Below, in pieces: positions 15,950 to 24,723 of a stretch of 34,863 nt of DNA. A program made the translations under genes and the position numbers. Source of the DNA: JBCKUK01 sp038924905 (GTDB taxonomy: Bacteria > Pseudomonadota > Gammaproteobacteria > Burkholderiales > Methylophilaceae); contig JBCKUK010000012.1 in assembly GCA_038924905.1 (NCBI GenBank), positions 1-34,863 on the forward strand, written 5' to 3'. Numbering within the stretch: position 1 is the first letter of the stretch; every line of letters starts with the position of its first letter. The notes below the pieces were generated by a model that had not been told where the DNA came from, did not search any database, and worked only from the letters and a program-made list of their open reading frames with translations.

Positions 15950-17046
15950 TGGGTGCAACAGCGATTAGCCCGATTACTGAAATTATTGATGAAATTCGCC
16001 ATGGCCGCATGGTCATTCTGGTGGATGAGGAAGACCGCGAAAACGAGGGCGACCTGGTACTAGCGGCGCAATTCGTTACGCCGGAACACATCAACTTTAT
16101 GGCCAAGCATGGTCGCGGCCTGATTTGCCTCACCCTTACTGAAGCGCGTTGCCGTCAGCTCAACCTACCTTCGATGGTGCAGAAAAATGACAGCAGCCGG
16201 CGCACCAATTTCACCATATCCATTGAAGCAGCCAAAGGCGTCACCACCGGCATTTCGGCGGCCGATCGCGCCCGCACCATACAAGCAGCCTCGGCTAAAA
16301 ATGCACAGGCCAAAGACATTGTCAGCCCTGGTCACATCTTTCCGCTCACCGCAGAAAATGGTGGCGTGCTGGTGCGGGCAGGCCACACTGAGGCGGGTTG
16401 CGATCTGGCAGCATTGGCAGGCCTGGAGCCAGCTTCGGTGATTTGTGAAATTCTCAAGGATGACGGCAGCATGGCGCGCCTGCCGGATTTGATTGATTTT
16501 GCCACACAGCACAAAATGAAAATTGGCACCATTGCCGACCTGATTCATTACCGCAGCGAAACTGAAAAACTGGTGGAGCGTGCCGCAGAGCGTACCATTA
16601 CTACCCCCTACGGCACTATGCGGCTGATTGCCTACGCCGACAAAATCGCCAACGAAACACACCTGGCCCTGGTAAAAGGCCAGCCAAGCGCTGATAAAGA
16701 AGTGCTGGTACGCGTACACGAACCACTTTCGGTGTTTGATTTGCTGGATAGCAGCAGCCGCAGCCATACCTGGAATACGCTCAAAGCCATGGAAACCATC
16801 AGTCAGGCCGATTGTGGCGTGATCGTGCTACTGCATCGCAATGAAGATGGCGCAGAACTGGTCGAGCGCATCCTGCATGCAGACGAGCCGATTCGGCCTA
16901 AACAGGATTTGCGCAACTATGGCATCGGCTCGCAGATTCTACTGGATTTGGGTGTGCGCAAAATGAAACTGCTGGCAACACCGCGCAAGATGCCGAGCAT
17001 GGTAGGGTTTGGTTTAGAAATCACGGGCTACTTGCAGTCCACCTAG
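15949..17046 (+). CDS. ribBA: 3,4-dihydroxy-2-butanone-4-phosphate synthase with degenerate GTP cyclohydrolase II domain
   Basis: The N-terminal RibB domain (about residues 1-205) converts ribulose 5-phosphate to dihydroxybutanone phosphate. It has DEEDRENEGDLV, GHTEAGCDLAALAGL and the other expected metal and substrate motifs. The C-terminal domain (about 206-365) is related to GTP cyclohydrolase II but lacks the Cys cluster that binds zinc: where CLTGDVFGSLRCDC is expected, the protein reads VHEPLSVFDLLDSSSRS. It also lacks the arginine motif region. This half is therefore probably not catalytic (RibBX type), and a separate ribA should exist in the genome. An ATG at 15949 overlaps the ribE stop, with AAGGAG 10 nt upstream. 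An in-frame TTG at 15946 is less likely. Confidence 0.92.
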   Translation: MGATAISPITEIIDEIRHGRMVILVDEEDRENEGDLVLAAQFVTPEHINFMAKHGRGLICLTLTEARCRQLNLPSMVQKNDSSRRTNFTISIEAAKGVTTGISAADRARTIQAASAKNAQAKDIVSPGHIFPLTAENGGVLVRAGHTEAGCDLAALAGLEPASVICEILKDDGSMARLPDLIDFATQHKMKIGTIADLIHYRSETEKLVERAAERTITTPYGTMRLIAYADKIANETHLALVKGQPSADKEVLVRVHEPLSVFDLLDSSSRSHTWNTLKAMETISQADCGVIVLLHRNEDGAELVERILHADEPIRPKQDLRNYGIGSQILLDLGVRKMKLLATPRKMPSMVGFGLEITGYLQST

Positions 17047-17082
17047 AGACAACTTGTTGGGTTTTATGCGATAATAAGTCTT

Positions 17083-17643
17083 GTGGAGAATGTAAATCTC
17101 ACTGGTCACTTCCTCATCGCGATGCCCGCCATGACCGACCCGTTTTTTTCCAAGTCAGTTACTTTCATTTGTGAACACAATCAGGATGGCGCCATGGGCG
17201 TGGTGATTAACCGTCCTACCGACATGACGCTGGACGCCCTGTTCGATCAAATCCAACTGGATACCAACGACAAGCCAATTGCCACCAATGCCGTACATTT
17301 TGGCGGCCCGGTGCAGCCTGATCGCGGTTTTGTGTTGCACCAACCCGCGGGCGAATGGCAATCCACCATTGCAGTGCATGGCAATACCGCGCTTACCACC
17401 TCCAAAGATGTGCTGGAAGCAATCGCACGTGGCGAAGGCCCGGAGAAGATCATAGTCGCACTCGGTTACGCAGGCTGGACTGCCGGGCAACTGGAACAGG
17501 AGATGGCAAGAAATGCCTGGCTGTCTGTCGCGGCAGCAGAAGCTGTCATTTTTGATTTGCCCAATGCAGATAAACTGGATGCGGCGATGCACTTGTTGGG
17601 TGTGAATTTTTCCCAGCTCTCTGAAGAAGCAGGCCATGCATAG
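17083..17643 (+). CDS. yqgE: YqgE/AlgH family protein (UPF0301)
   Basis: A 186-residue protein starting at a GTG (17083-17085). The family motifs LTGHFLIAMPAM near the N-terminus, GAMGVVINRPT (about 37-47) and HFGGPVQPDRGFVLH (about 73-87) are clear. Biochemical function is not established; alginate regulation was reported for the Pseudomonas homologue AlgH. It lies directly upstream of ruvX, overlapping it by 8 nt, the conserved yqgE-yqgF order of proteobacteria. Confidence 0.92.
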   Translation: MENVNLTGHFLIAMPAMTDPFFSKSVTFICEHNQDGAMGVVINRPTDMTLDALFDQIQLDTNDKPIATNAVHFGGPVQPDRGFVLHQPAGEWQSTIAVHGNTALTTSKDVLEAIARGEGPEKIIVALGYAGWTAGQLEQEMARNAWLSVAAAEAVIFDLPNADKLDAAMHLLGVNFSQLSEEAGHA

Positions 17644-18127
17644 GGAAGCCATCAACCATACCCAACCTCTGCCTAGTAACCAGCCACCATTAAACTCACA
17701 AGGCTGTGTGCTGGCTTTTGATTTTGGTAAAAAACGTATCGGCGTAGCGGTCGGCGAGCATATGCTAGGTATCGCGCACCCACTGATGACGATTGCATCT
17801 GAAACCAACAGCGAACGCTTTCACCTTATTGGCGAACTCATCACAGAGTGGCGCCCTGGGCTGCTGGTGGTAGGGTTACCGCTCAGTGTAGAGGGTGAAG
17901 AACACGCCCTGACCTTGCTTAGCAAAAAATTCTCAAATCGTTTAAACGGCCGCTTTAACTTGCCGGTGGTAATGGTGGATGAGCGCTATACGTCGGTTGA
18001 AGCCAGCAGCACGCTCAAGCAAATGGGCGTAGCTGGACGTAAACAGAAACCTTTGCTGGACACTGTCGCCGCGCAGCATATTCTGCAATCTTATTTTGAT
18101 GCACTGCCCCAACATGAAACTGCCTGA
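17636..18127 (+). CDS. ruvX: Holliday junction resolvase-like YqgF/RuvX (pre-16S rRNA nuclease)
   Basis: An RNase H-fold nuclease of 163 residues. The N-terminal acidic motif LAFDFGKKRIGVAVGE (about residues 27-42), VGLPLS and the second acidic motif VDERYTSVEA are present, as is the C-terminal LDTVAAQHIL. The family was annotated as a Holliday resolvase, and E. coli YqgF has been implicated in 16S 5'-end maturation. The first 22 residues extend beyond the E. coli protein and look unstructured, but no better internal start was seen. It overlaps both yqgE (8 nt) and pyrR (14 nt). Confidence 0.92.
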   Translation: MHREAINHTQPLPSNQPPLNSQGCVLAFDFGKKRIGVAVGEHMLGIAHPLMTIASETNSERFHLIGELITEWRPGLLVVGLPLSVEGEEHALTLLSKKFSNRLNGRFNLPVVMVDERYTSVEASSTLKQMGVAGRKQKPLLDTVAAQHILQSYFDALPQHETA

Positions 18128-18614
18128 CGCTGAACTGCTGCTAAAAACCCTCGCGGAAAAACTCAAGCCTCTCATCAACGCTGACACCGCCATCGTAGGC
18201 ATACATAGTGGTGGCGCGTGGCTAGTCGAGCGCTTGTTGCCCATGCTGGGCCGGCAGAAATTGACGCATGGCATACTGGATGTTTCGTTTTACCGTGACG
18301 ATTTCGCCAGCCGTGGACTGCATAAAGAAAACCGGCCATCACAAATCCCGTTTGATGTAGAGGGCCGCCACATCATTGTCATTGACGATGTGTTTTACAC
18401 CGGGCGCACCATACGCGCGGCAATGAATGAGCTGTTTGATTACGGCCGCCCGGCCAGCATCACGCTGGCTGTACTGGTCAATCGTGGCGGGCGCGAGTTG
18501 CCGATTGCACCACAAATTGCCGCACTCGAGCTCAATTTGTCAGCCAGGCAAAACCTGCAACTGCTACGCCATGACGATGGTCGTTTTTACCTTACCCTTG
18601 AAGAAAGCGCTTGA
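18114..18614 (+). CDS. pyrR: PyrR: pyr operon attenuation protein / uracil phosphoribosyltransferase
   Basis: A phosphoribosyltransferase-fold protein of 166 residues from the ATG at 18114. The PRPP-binding loop VIDDVFYTGRTIRAAM (about residues 87-102) and SFYRDDF are PyrR signatures. The product can make UMP from uracil and PRPP. In Gram-positives it binds pyr mRNA to promote attenuation. I see no attenuator before pyrB, which overlaps the pyrR stop (TGATG), so a regulatory role here is open. Earlier in-frame starts (TTG 18096, ATG 18099) would overlap ruvX further and are less likely. Confidence 0.93.
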   Translation: MKLPDAELLLKTLAEKLKPLINADTAIVGIHSGGAWLVERLLPMLGRQKLTHGILDVSFYRDDFASRGLHKENRPSQIPFDVEGRHIIVIDDVFYTGRTIRAAMNELFDYGRPASITLAVLVNRGGRELPIAPQIAALELNLSARQNLQLLRHDDGRFYLTLEESA

Positions 18615-19564
18615 TGGTTAATCCGCAGCTTACCAAAGACGGTAAACTCAAACATCTGCTAACCATAGAAGGCTTGCCCAAAGCCATTCTTAACCAGATT
18701 TTAGATACGGCAGAATCGTTCGTTGGTGTCGCGACTCGTGAGGTGAAAAAAGTGCCATTGCTGCGCGGCAAAACCGTATGCAACATGTTTTTTGAAAACA
18801 GCACGCGTACTCGTACCACCTTCGAGATTGCCGCCAAACGGCTCTCGGCCGATGTAATAAACCTGAATGTTGGCACTTCCTCGCAAGCCAAGGGCGAGAC
18901 CATACTCGACACCGTCAACAATCTGGTCGCCATGCATGCGGACATGTTTGTGGTGCGCCATGCACAATCCGGCGCTGCACACTTCATCGCGCAGCATGTA
19001 GCGCCCCATGTACACGTTATCAATGCCGGGGATGGCCGTCATGCACATCCGACACAAGGCCTGCTTGATGTATTCACCATCCGCCGCTACAAGCCGGACA
19101 TGCAAAACCTGCGCGTTGCCCTGGTGGGCGATGTGCTGCATTCACGCGTGGCGCGCTCGGAGATTCACGCACTCACCACGCTGGGTGTGCCGGAGGTGCG
19201 CGTGATTGCCCCCAAAACCCTGCTGCCCACCCATGTGGAAAAACTCGGCGTGCAGGTCTATCACGATATGCGTGCAGGGCTTAAGGATGTGGACGTAATC
19301 ATGATGCTGCGTCTGCAAAATGAGCGCATGACTGGTGCCATACTGCCCAGCGCGCAGGAGTACTTCAAGTGTTTCGGCTTGACCCAGGAAAAACTAGCAC
19401 TTGCCAAGCCGGATGCTATTGTCATGCATCCGGGGCCGATGAATCGCGGGGTGGAGATTGACTCCTCGGTGGCCGATGGTAACCAGTCGGTGATACTGCC
19501 ACAGGTAACCTATGGCATCGCCGTACGCATGGCAGTAATGAGCATATTGGCAGGTAACAGCTAA
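18614..19564 (+). CDS. pyrB: aspartate carbamoyltransferase catalytic chain
   Basis: Condenses carbamoyl phosphate with aspartate in the committed step of pyrimidine synthesis. The 316 residues from the ATG at 18614 carry the carbamoyl phosphate loop FFENSTRTRTTFEIA (about 57-71), HPTQGLLD, GDVLHSRVARS and HPGPMNRGVEI. The gene overlaps pyrR and is followed by pyrC' with a one-base stop/start overlap, an arrangement known from Pseudomonas, where the two products form one large complex. Confidence 0.96.
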   Translation: MVNPQLTKDGKLKHLLTIEGLPKAILNQILDTAESFVGVATREVKKVPLLRGKTVCNMFFENSTRTRTTFEIAAKRLSADVINLNVGTSSQAKGETILDTVNNLVAMHADMFVVRHAQSGAAHFIAQHVAPHVHVINAGDGRHAHPTQGLLDVFTIRRYKPDMQNLRVALVGDVLHSRVARSEIHALTTLGVPEVRVIAPKTLLPTHVEKLGVQVYHDMRAGLKDVDVIMMLRLQNERMTGAILPSAQEYFKCFGLTQEKLALAKPDAIVMHPGPMNRGVEIDSSVADGNQSVILPQVTYGIAVRMAVMSILAGNS

Positions 19565-20838
19565 TGAAAATTCAAATCAAAAACGGCCGCCTGATAGACC
19601 CCAAAAACAATATCGACGCCAAGCGGGATATTTTTATCGCTGCCGGCAAAGTGGTTAGTGTAAACAAGGCGCCGGTTGGTTTTGTGGCAAATCAGGTGAT
19701 TGATGCTAGCGGCCTCGTCGTTTGCCCCGGCCTGGTGGATCTCTCTGCGAGATTGCGTGAACCCGGTTTTGAATACAAGGCTACCTTAATCAGCGAAATG
19801 CAAGCGGCGGCGGCAGGCGGCGTTACCAGCCTGGCCTGCCCGCCTGATACCGAGCCGGTGCTGGACGATCCGGGTCTGGTTGAGATGCTCAAGCATCGCG
19901 CCAAGCAACTCAATCTCGCTCACGTATATCCGCTGGGCGCTCTGACAGAAAAACTTGCCGGTCTTGAACTGACAGAAATGTGCGAACTGACCGAGGCTGG
20001 CTGTGTAGGCTTTTCGCAGGCCGATAGCGCCATTACCGATACGCAAGTGCTATGGCGCGCCATGCAATACGCCGCGACCTTTGGCTTTACCGTATGGCTA
20101 CGCCCGGAAGAAACTTATCTGGCACGCAATGGTGTAGCACATGACGGCGAAGTGGCCTCCAGACTTGGCTTGCGAGGCATTCCTTCAGCCGCAGAAACAC
20201 TTGCTGTGGCATCTATTCTGCGCATAGCAAAAGAAACAGGTGTCAAGATTCACCTTTGCCGACTTTCCACCGGCGAGGCTGTAAGCATGGTACGTGAAGC
20301 CAAAAAACAAGGCTTAAGCGTGAGCTGTGATATCGCTGCCACCCATTTACACCTGACTGAACACGACATTGGTTTTTTTGACGCCAACTGCCACCTCAAG
20401 CCGCCGCTAAGGAGTGGGCGTGACCGTGATGCACTAAGCAAGGGTCTGGCTGATGGCACGATAGACGCGGTATGTTCTGACCACACGCCGGTGGATGAAG
20501 ATGCCAAGCTGCTGCCTTTTGCCGAGTCCGAAGCCGGTGCCACCGGGCTTGAACTGCTACTGCCCTTGAGCCTGAAGTGGGCAACAGAAAACAAGATTGC
20601 GCTTGGCACGGCTATCGCCCGCCTCACCAGCAGCCCAGCGCAAATATTGGGCATAGATACCGGACATTTAAGCCCAAACAGTGATGCGGATATTTGTATT
20701 TTTGACCCTGAGCAATACTGGAAAATAGAAGCGAGATCTCTACTCAGTCAGGGTAAGAACACACCGTTTCTAGGCCATGAGCTAGCTGGAAAGGTACGCT
20801 ATACCTTGCTCGAAGGCCAGATCATTTATAAAGCTTGA
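19564..20838 (+). CDS. pyrC': dihydroorotase-like protein, probably inactive subunit of the ATCase complex (PyrC'/PyrX)
   Basis: An amidohydrolase-fold protein of 424 residues that aligns with type I dihydroorotases over its whole length. At the first metal motif, where active enzymes have HxH (DxHVHLREPG), it reads VDLSARLREPG (about residues 59-69), so both His ligands are lost. CSDHTPVD, with the conserved Asp, is kept near residue 302. The loss plus tight linkage to pyrB matches the pseudo-dihydroorotase that stabilises aspartate transcarbamoylase in Pseudomonas. A functional pyrC is expected elsewhere. The assignment as inactive is inference from the missing ligands. Confidence 0.92.
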   Translation: MKIQIKNGRLIDPKNNIDAKRDIFIAAGKVVSVNKAPVGFVANQVIDASGLVVCPGLVDLSARLREPGFEYKATLISEMQAAAAGGVTSLACPPDTEPVLDDPGLVEMLKHRAKQLNLAHVYPLGALTEKLAGLELTEMCELTEAGCVGFSQADSAITDTQVLWRAMQYAATFGFTVWLRPEETYLARNGVAHDGEVASRLGLRGIPSAAETLAVASILRIAKETGVKIHLCRLSTGEAVSMVREAKKQGLSVSCDIAATHLHLTEHDIGFFDANCHLKPPLRSGRDRDALSKGLADGTIDAVCSDHTPVDEDAKLLPFAESEAGATGLELLLPLSLKWATENKIALGTAIARLTSSPAQILGIDTGHLSPNSDADICIFDPEQYWKIEARSLLSQGKNTPFLGHELAGKVRYTLLEGQIIYKA

Positions 20839-20888
20839 GTAAGATTTTAGCTGCAAGCCTGAACTAGCAGAAGCAAGCAGGGCTATAG

Positions 20889-22025
20889 CTAGACAATCCC
20901 CAGATAATCCAGCCCAGCTGATAAATCCTTATCTTTTGAGTCCTTGCCTTTCAGCTTGATTGTGAGACGGAGATCGTTCACCGAATCGGCGTTACGCAGG
21001 GCATCCTCGTAACTGATTTCATCGGCCTCATGCAAGTCAAACAGCGCCTGGTCAAATGTTTGCATGCCCAATTCGCGCGACTTGGCAATAATCTCCTTGA
21101 TTTCGTGCACTTCTCCCTTGAAGATCAAGTCGGAAATCAGCGGTGAATTGATCATGATTTCCATCGCGGCGGCTCGGCCTTTTCCGTCTTTTTTCGGTAT
21201 CAGGCGCTGCGAAACAAATGCGCGCACGTTAAGCGACAAGTCCATCAGCAGTTGATGGCGACGCTCTTCCTGGAAGAAGTTGATAATACGATCCAGCGCC
21301 TGATTGGTGCTATTGGCGTGCAGTGTTGACATACATAAGTGGCCGGTTTCAGCAAAAGCAATCGCGTAATCCATAGTCTCACGATCGCGAATTTCGCCAA
21401 TCAATATGACGTCCGGTGCCTGGCGCAGGGTATTTTTCAGGGCAATGTGCCAACTATCGGTATCTACACCCACTTCGCGATGGGTGATGATGCAGTTCTT
21501 GTGCTCATGTACAAACTCAACCGGATCTTCGATAGTAATGATATGACCATAACTATTTTCGTTGCGGTAGCCGACCATGGCGGCAAGCGAGGTCGATTTA
21601 CCGGAGCCGGTACCGCCAACGAAAATCACCAAGCCACGTTTGGTCATGGCAATTTCTTTGAGTATTTCAGGTAATTTTAGATCATCAAAGCTGGGAATCT
21701 TGGTGGTAATAGTCCGAAATACCAAACCCGCCGAACCGCGCTGCACAAAGGCATTCACACGAAAGCGTGCCACACCCGGGATGCCAATGGCAAAATTGCA
21801 CTCTTTCGTCTCGTCAAATTCCGAAGCTTGTTTGTCGTTCATGATGGAGCGCGCAATTTCTTTGGCCTGCTGCCCGGTTAATGATTGATTGCTCACCGGT
21901 GTCATCTTGCCATCAACTTTCATTGCTGGAGGAAAGCCTGAGGTGATGAACAAATCAGATGCCTTCTTTGCCATCATCAACCGCAACAAATCAAATATAA
22001 ATTTTTCTGCCTGACCTTGATCCAT
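20889..22025 (-). CDS. pilU: type IV pilus twitching motility ATPase PilU
   Basis: A hexameric ATPase of the pilus retraction machinery, accessory to PilT. The 378 residues contain Walker A FVGGTGSGKSTSLAAM (about 130-145), the Asp box TIEDPVEFVHEH, Walker B LIGEIRDRETM and the His box STLHANS. Compared with PilT, the region equivalent to AIRNLIRE reads PLISDLIFKGE and the C-terminal tail is longer, as in PilU. It lies 72 nt downstream of pilT on the same strand. Confidence 0.94.
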   Translation of the reverse strand: MDQGQAEKFIFDLLRLMMAKKASDLFITSGFPPAMKVDGKMTPVSNQSLTGQQAKEIARSIMNDKQASEFDETKECNFAIGIPGVARFRVNAFVQRGSAGLVFRTITTKIPSFDDLKLPEILKEIAMTKRGLVIFVGGTGSGKSTSLAAMVGYRNENSYGHIITIEDPVEFVHEHKNCIITHREVGVDTDSWHIALKNTLRQAPDVILIGEIRDRETMDYAIAFAETGHLCMSTLHANSTNQALDRIINFFQEERRHQLLMDLSLNVRAFVSQRLIPKKDGKGRAAAMEIMINSPLISDLIFKGEVHEIKEIIAKSRELGMQTFDQALFDLHEADEISYEDALRNADSVNDLRLTIKLKGKDSKDKDLSAGLDYLGIV

Positions 22026-22097
22026 TTTGCAAACCTTATGTGTTAGAGCTTAAATAATCAAACGAGAACGCCGGTTCTTGCATAACTCCCGAAGCTA

Positions 22098-23141
22098 TCA
22101 TCCCGGAAAAGCGTCTTTATTGGCCGCCTTACCGCGTGCCTCACTAACTGAAATTGCATTGCGTTTGAGCAAATCCTGCAAGCATTGATCCAGCGTCTGC
22201 ATGCCGACGTTCTGGCCGGTCTGGATAGAGGAGTACATCTGCGCAATCTTGTTTTCGCGAATAAGGTTACGAATAGCGGGGGTGCCTATCATAATCTCGT
22301 GTGCCGCCACGCGGCCTTCTCCGTCCTTGGTTTTACATAGCGTCTGAGAAATAACTGCGCGTAGCGATTCCGAGAGCATGGAACGCACCATTTCCTTTTC
22401 GGCGGCAGGGAATACATCGACGATACGGTCAACAGTCTTTGCCGCCGAGCTGGTATGTAGCGTGCCGAACACCAAGTGGCCGGTTTCTGCCGCAGTCAGT
22501 GCCAGTCTGATGGTCTCCAGATCGCGCATTTCGCCTACCAGAATCACATCCGGGTCTTCGCGCAGTGCAGCACGTAAAGCATTGGCGAATGACAAGGTAT
22601 GCGGGCCAACCTCACGCTGGTTAATCAGACATTTTTTAGATTGGTGTACAAATTCAATGGGGTCTTCCACCGTCAGAATATGGCCGAATTCATTTTCATT
22701 CACATAATCCACCATCGCTGCCAACGTGGTTGATTTACCAGAGCCAGTTGGCCCGGTAACCAATACGATGCCGCGCGGTGTATCTGCAATATCCTTAAAA
22801 ATCGGTGGGCAGGCGAGTTGTTCCAAGGACAAAATTTTGGTTGGAATGGTACGAAAAACCGCGCCCGATCCACGATTCTGATTAAAAGCATTGACTCGGA
22901 AGCGCGCCAGATTGGGAATCTCAAAAGCAAAGTCGCACTCCAGTGTTTCTTCATAAACCTTGCGCTGACCATCGTTCATAATGTCATACACCATATCGTG
23001 CACTTCACTGTGCTCCATCACCGGCACGTTGATTTTTCGTATATCGCCGTGCACTCGAATCATCGGCGGCAAGCCCGCAGACAAATGCAAATCCGAAGCC
23101 TTGTTTTTGACCGAGAACACTAGTAAATCTGAAATATTCAC
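22098..23141 (-). CDS. pilT: type IV pilus retraction ATPase PilT
   Basis: Powers pilus depolymerisation for twitching and, in competent species, DNA uptake. The 347 residues have Walker A VTGPTGSGKSTTLAAM (about 128-143), TVEDPIEFVH, LVGEMRDLETI, GTLHTSSA and the PilT-specific C-terminal motif AIRNLIRE. The start is GTG at 23139-23141, preceded by CAGGAG 7-8 nt upstream. It is divergent from yggS across 27-45 nt, the common arrangement in Beta- and Gammaproteobacteria. Confidence 0.96.
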   Translation of the reverse strand: MNISDLLVFSVKNKASDLHLSAGLPPMIRVHGDIRKINVPVMEHSEVHDMVYDIMNDGQRKVYEETLECDFAFEIPNLARFRVNAFNQNRGSGAVFRTIPTKILSLEQLACPPIFKDIADTPRGIVLVTGPTGSGKSTTLAAMVDYVNENEFGHILTVEDPIEFVHQSKKCLINQREVGPHTLSFANALRAALREDPDVILVGEMRDLETIRLALTAAETGHLVFGTLHTSSAAKTVDRIVDVFPAAEKEMVRSMLSESLRAVISQTLCKTKDGEGRVAAHEIMIGTPAIRNLIRENKIAQMYSSIQTGQNVGMQTLDQCLQDLLKRNAISVSEARGKAANKDAFPG

Positions 23142-23151
23142 GGAGAGCTCC

Positions 23152-23160
23152 TGTTATAAT
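23152..23160 (+). promoter_or_regulatory. extended -10 element for yggS in the pilT/yggS divergent region
   Basis: TGT directly followed by TATAAT (23155-23160) is an extended -10. A start near 23167 would leave about 20 nt before the preferred yggS ATG at 23187. The near-palindromic TTATAA could also serve pilT in the other direction. Confidence 0.5.
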
Positions 23161-23186
23161 TTTTAACAATGAATAATGAAGAGATT

Positions 23187-23894
23187 ATGACCACAATTGC
23201 CCAGCGCTTGCAAGCAATCCAAGCATGTATTCATTCAGCCGAAACTGCAGCCGGGCGTCAGCTAAATTCAGTAACGCTATTGGCGGTGAGCAAAGGGAAG
23301 CCTGTGGCATTGCTGCGCGAGGCTTTTGTAGCCGGTCAACGGCTGTTTGGCGAGAATTATCTGCAAGAAGCTTTAAGCAAGCAAACGGCTTTGGCAGACC
23401 TGGATATTGAATGGCATTTTATCGGCCCCATACAAAGCAACAAAACTCAGGCTATCGCCCAACACTTTGCCTGGGTGCACAGCGTTGATAGATTAAAAAT
23501 CGCTGAGCGCCTTAATGCAGCGCGGCCTCCGCAATTGTCGCCATTGCAAATTTGCATCCAGGTTAATGTGAGCTGCGAGGCCAGCAAGAGCGGTGCTCCC
23601 CCACAGGAAGTTTGCACGCTGGCTGATGCCGTTGCAAGGTTGCCCCACTTGAAACTGCGCGGTCTGATGGCAATCCCTGCGCCAACCACTGACACCAGCA
23701 GACAATACGCCCAGTTCAGAATGGTGCGCGAGCTATACGAAAAACTAAAGGTGCAGGGCCTTGAGCTGGATACGCTGTCTATCGGCATGTCAGAAGATTT
23801 TCCCGCAGCGATTGCAGAGGGTGCGACAATAGTACGTGTGGGGTCAGCGATATTTGGTGCACGTTTATCAAGTGAAAACAATTATGTCGGATAA
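23187..23894 (+). CDS. yggS: YggS family pyridoxal phosphate homeostasis protein
   Basis: A single-domain PLP-binding protein with an alanine-racemase-like barrel fold. It has no proven catalysis and is involved in vitamin B6 and amino acid homeostasis. The PLP lysine lies in TLLAVSKGKP (about residue 36 from this start). HFIGPIQSNKT and SIGMSEDFPAAI are family motifs. I chose ATG 23187 (MTTIAQRL) because it aligns with the E. coli N-terminus and has GAAGAG just upstream. The ATG at 23169 would add six residues. The end overlaps proC by 11 nt. Confidence 0.93.
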   Translation: MTTIAQRLQAIQACIHSAETAAGRQLNSVTLLAVSKGKPVALLREAFVAGQRLFGENYLQEALSKQTALADLDIEWHFIGPIQSNKTQAIAQHFAWVHSVDRLKIAERLNAARPPQLSPLQICIQVNVSCEASKSGAPPQEVCTLADAVARLPHLKLRGLMAIPAPTTDTSRQYAQFRMVRELYEKLKVQGLELDTLSIGMSEDFPAAIAEGATIVRVGSAIFGARLSSENNYVG

Positions 23895-24711
23895 CACAAA
23901 ACTGAAAATCAGCTTTATAGGTGGCGGCAATATGGCTCGCGCCCTTGTGACAGGGCTACAAAAAAATGGCTTTGACATGGCCAACATCAACATTGTCGAG
24001 TCGGATGCTGAAAAGCGCGCCCAGCTTCATGCAGATTTCGGTATTAGCGTTACCGAACACCTGCCAAGCGCAAGCAACTCTGGCGTCATCGTGCTGGCGA
24101 TCAAGCCACAGCAGCTACGTGATGTATCTATTTTTTTAGGTAACCTGCTACAGAATCAACTGGTTATATCAATTGCTGCTGGCGTTCGCAGCAATGATCT
24201 GGCGCGCTGGTTGGGCGGTTATCAGGCTATCGTACGCGCTATGCCAAATACACCCGCACAAATCCAAGCCGGGATTTCGGCGTTATATGCCATGCCTGCT
24301 GTGACAAAATTGCAACGTGAGCAGGCCACTACGCTGTTAAGCGCAGTGGGGCAAACGCTTTGGCTGGAAGATGAAACCAAACTTGATGCGGTAACCGCCA
24401 TCTCCGGTAGTGGGCCGGCTTATGTATTCTATTTTGTTGAGGCCGTGCAGCAAGCTGCCCTTAAGCTTGGCTTATCGGCAGAACAGGCCAGATTACTTAG
24501 TCTGCAAACATTTCTGGGCGCCAGCCAGTTGGCGCAACAAAGCGTAGAAAGCCCAGCCTCATTACGCGCTCAGGTGACCTCCAAAGGTGGCACTACTGAA
24601 TGTGCTGTGCAAAGTATGGAAACTGCCCAAGTAAAAACTGCCATCATCATAGCAATAGAGGCCGCAACGCTACGCGCAAAGGAGCTGGGCGATTTGTTAG
24701 GCCAGGATTGA
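23884..24711 (+). CDS. proC: pyrroline-5-carboxylate reductase
   Basis: Reduces pyrroline-5-carboxylate to proline with NAD(P)H. The 275 residues start MSDNTKLKISFIGGGNMA, with the Rossmann glycine motif at residues 12-17. IKPQQL, RAMPNTPAQIQAG and the C-terminal ALTAISGSGPAY-like block (here VTAISGSGPAYVFYF) follow. The ATG at 23884 lies within the end of yggS. An earlier GTG in the same frame (23836) would add 16 residues without family support. Confidence 0.95.
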   Translation: MSDNTKLKISFIGGGNMARALVTGLQKNGFDMANINIVESDAEKRAQLHADFGISVTEHLPSASNSGVIVLAIKPQQLRDVSIFLGNLLQNQLVISIAAGVRSNDLARWLGGYQAIVRAMPNTPAQIQAGISALYAMPAVTKLQREQATTLLSAVGQTLWLEDETKLDAVTAISGSGPAYVFYFVEAVQQAALKLGLSAEQARLLSLQTFLGASQLAQQSVESPASLRAQVTSKGGTTECAVQSMETAQVKTAIIIAIEAATLRAKELGDLLGQD

Positions 24712-24723
24712 TGGAAAAAACCA

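Noticed and set aside
18093..18113. Pyr attenuator or PyrR-binding RNA upstream of pyrR
   Set aside because: pyrR begins inside ruvX and no terminator/antiterminator pair can be seen.
20848..20891. Imperfect hairpin (TAGCT...AGCTA) between pyrC' and pilU as a bidirectional terminator
   Set aside because: The stem is interrupted and has no T-tract on either side. The evidence is too weak to call.
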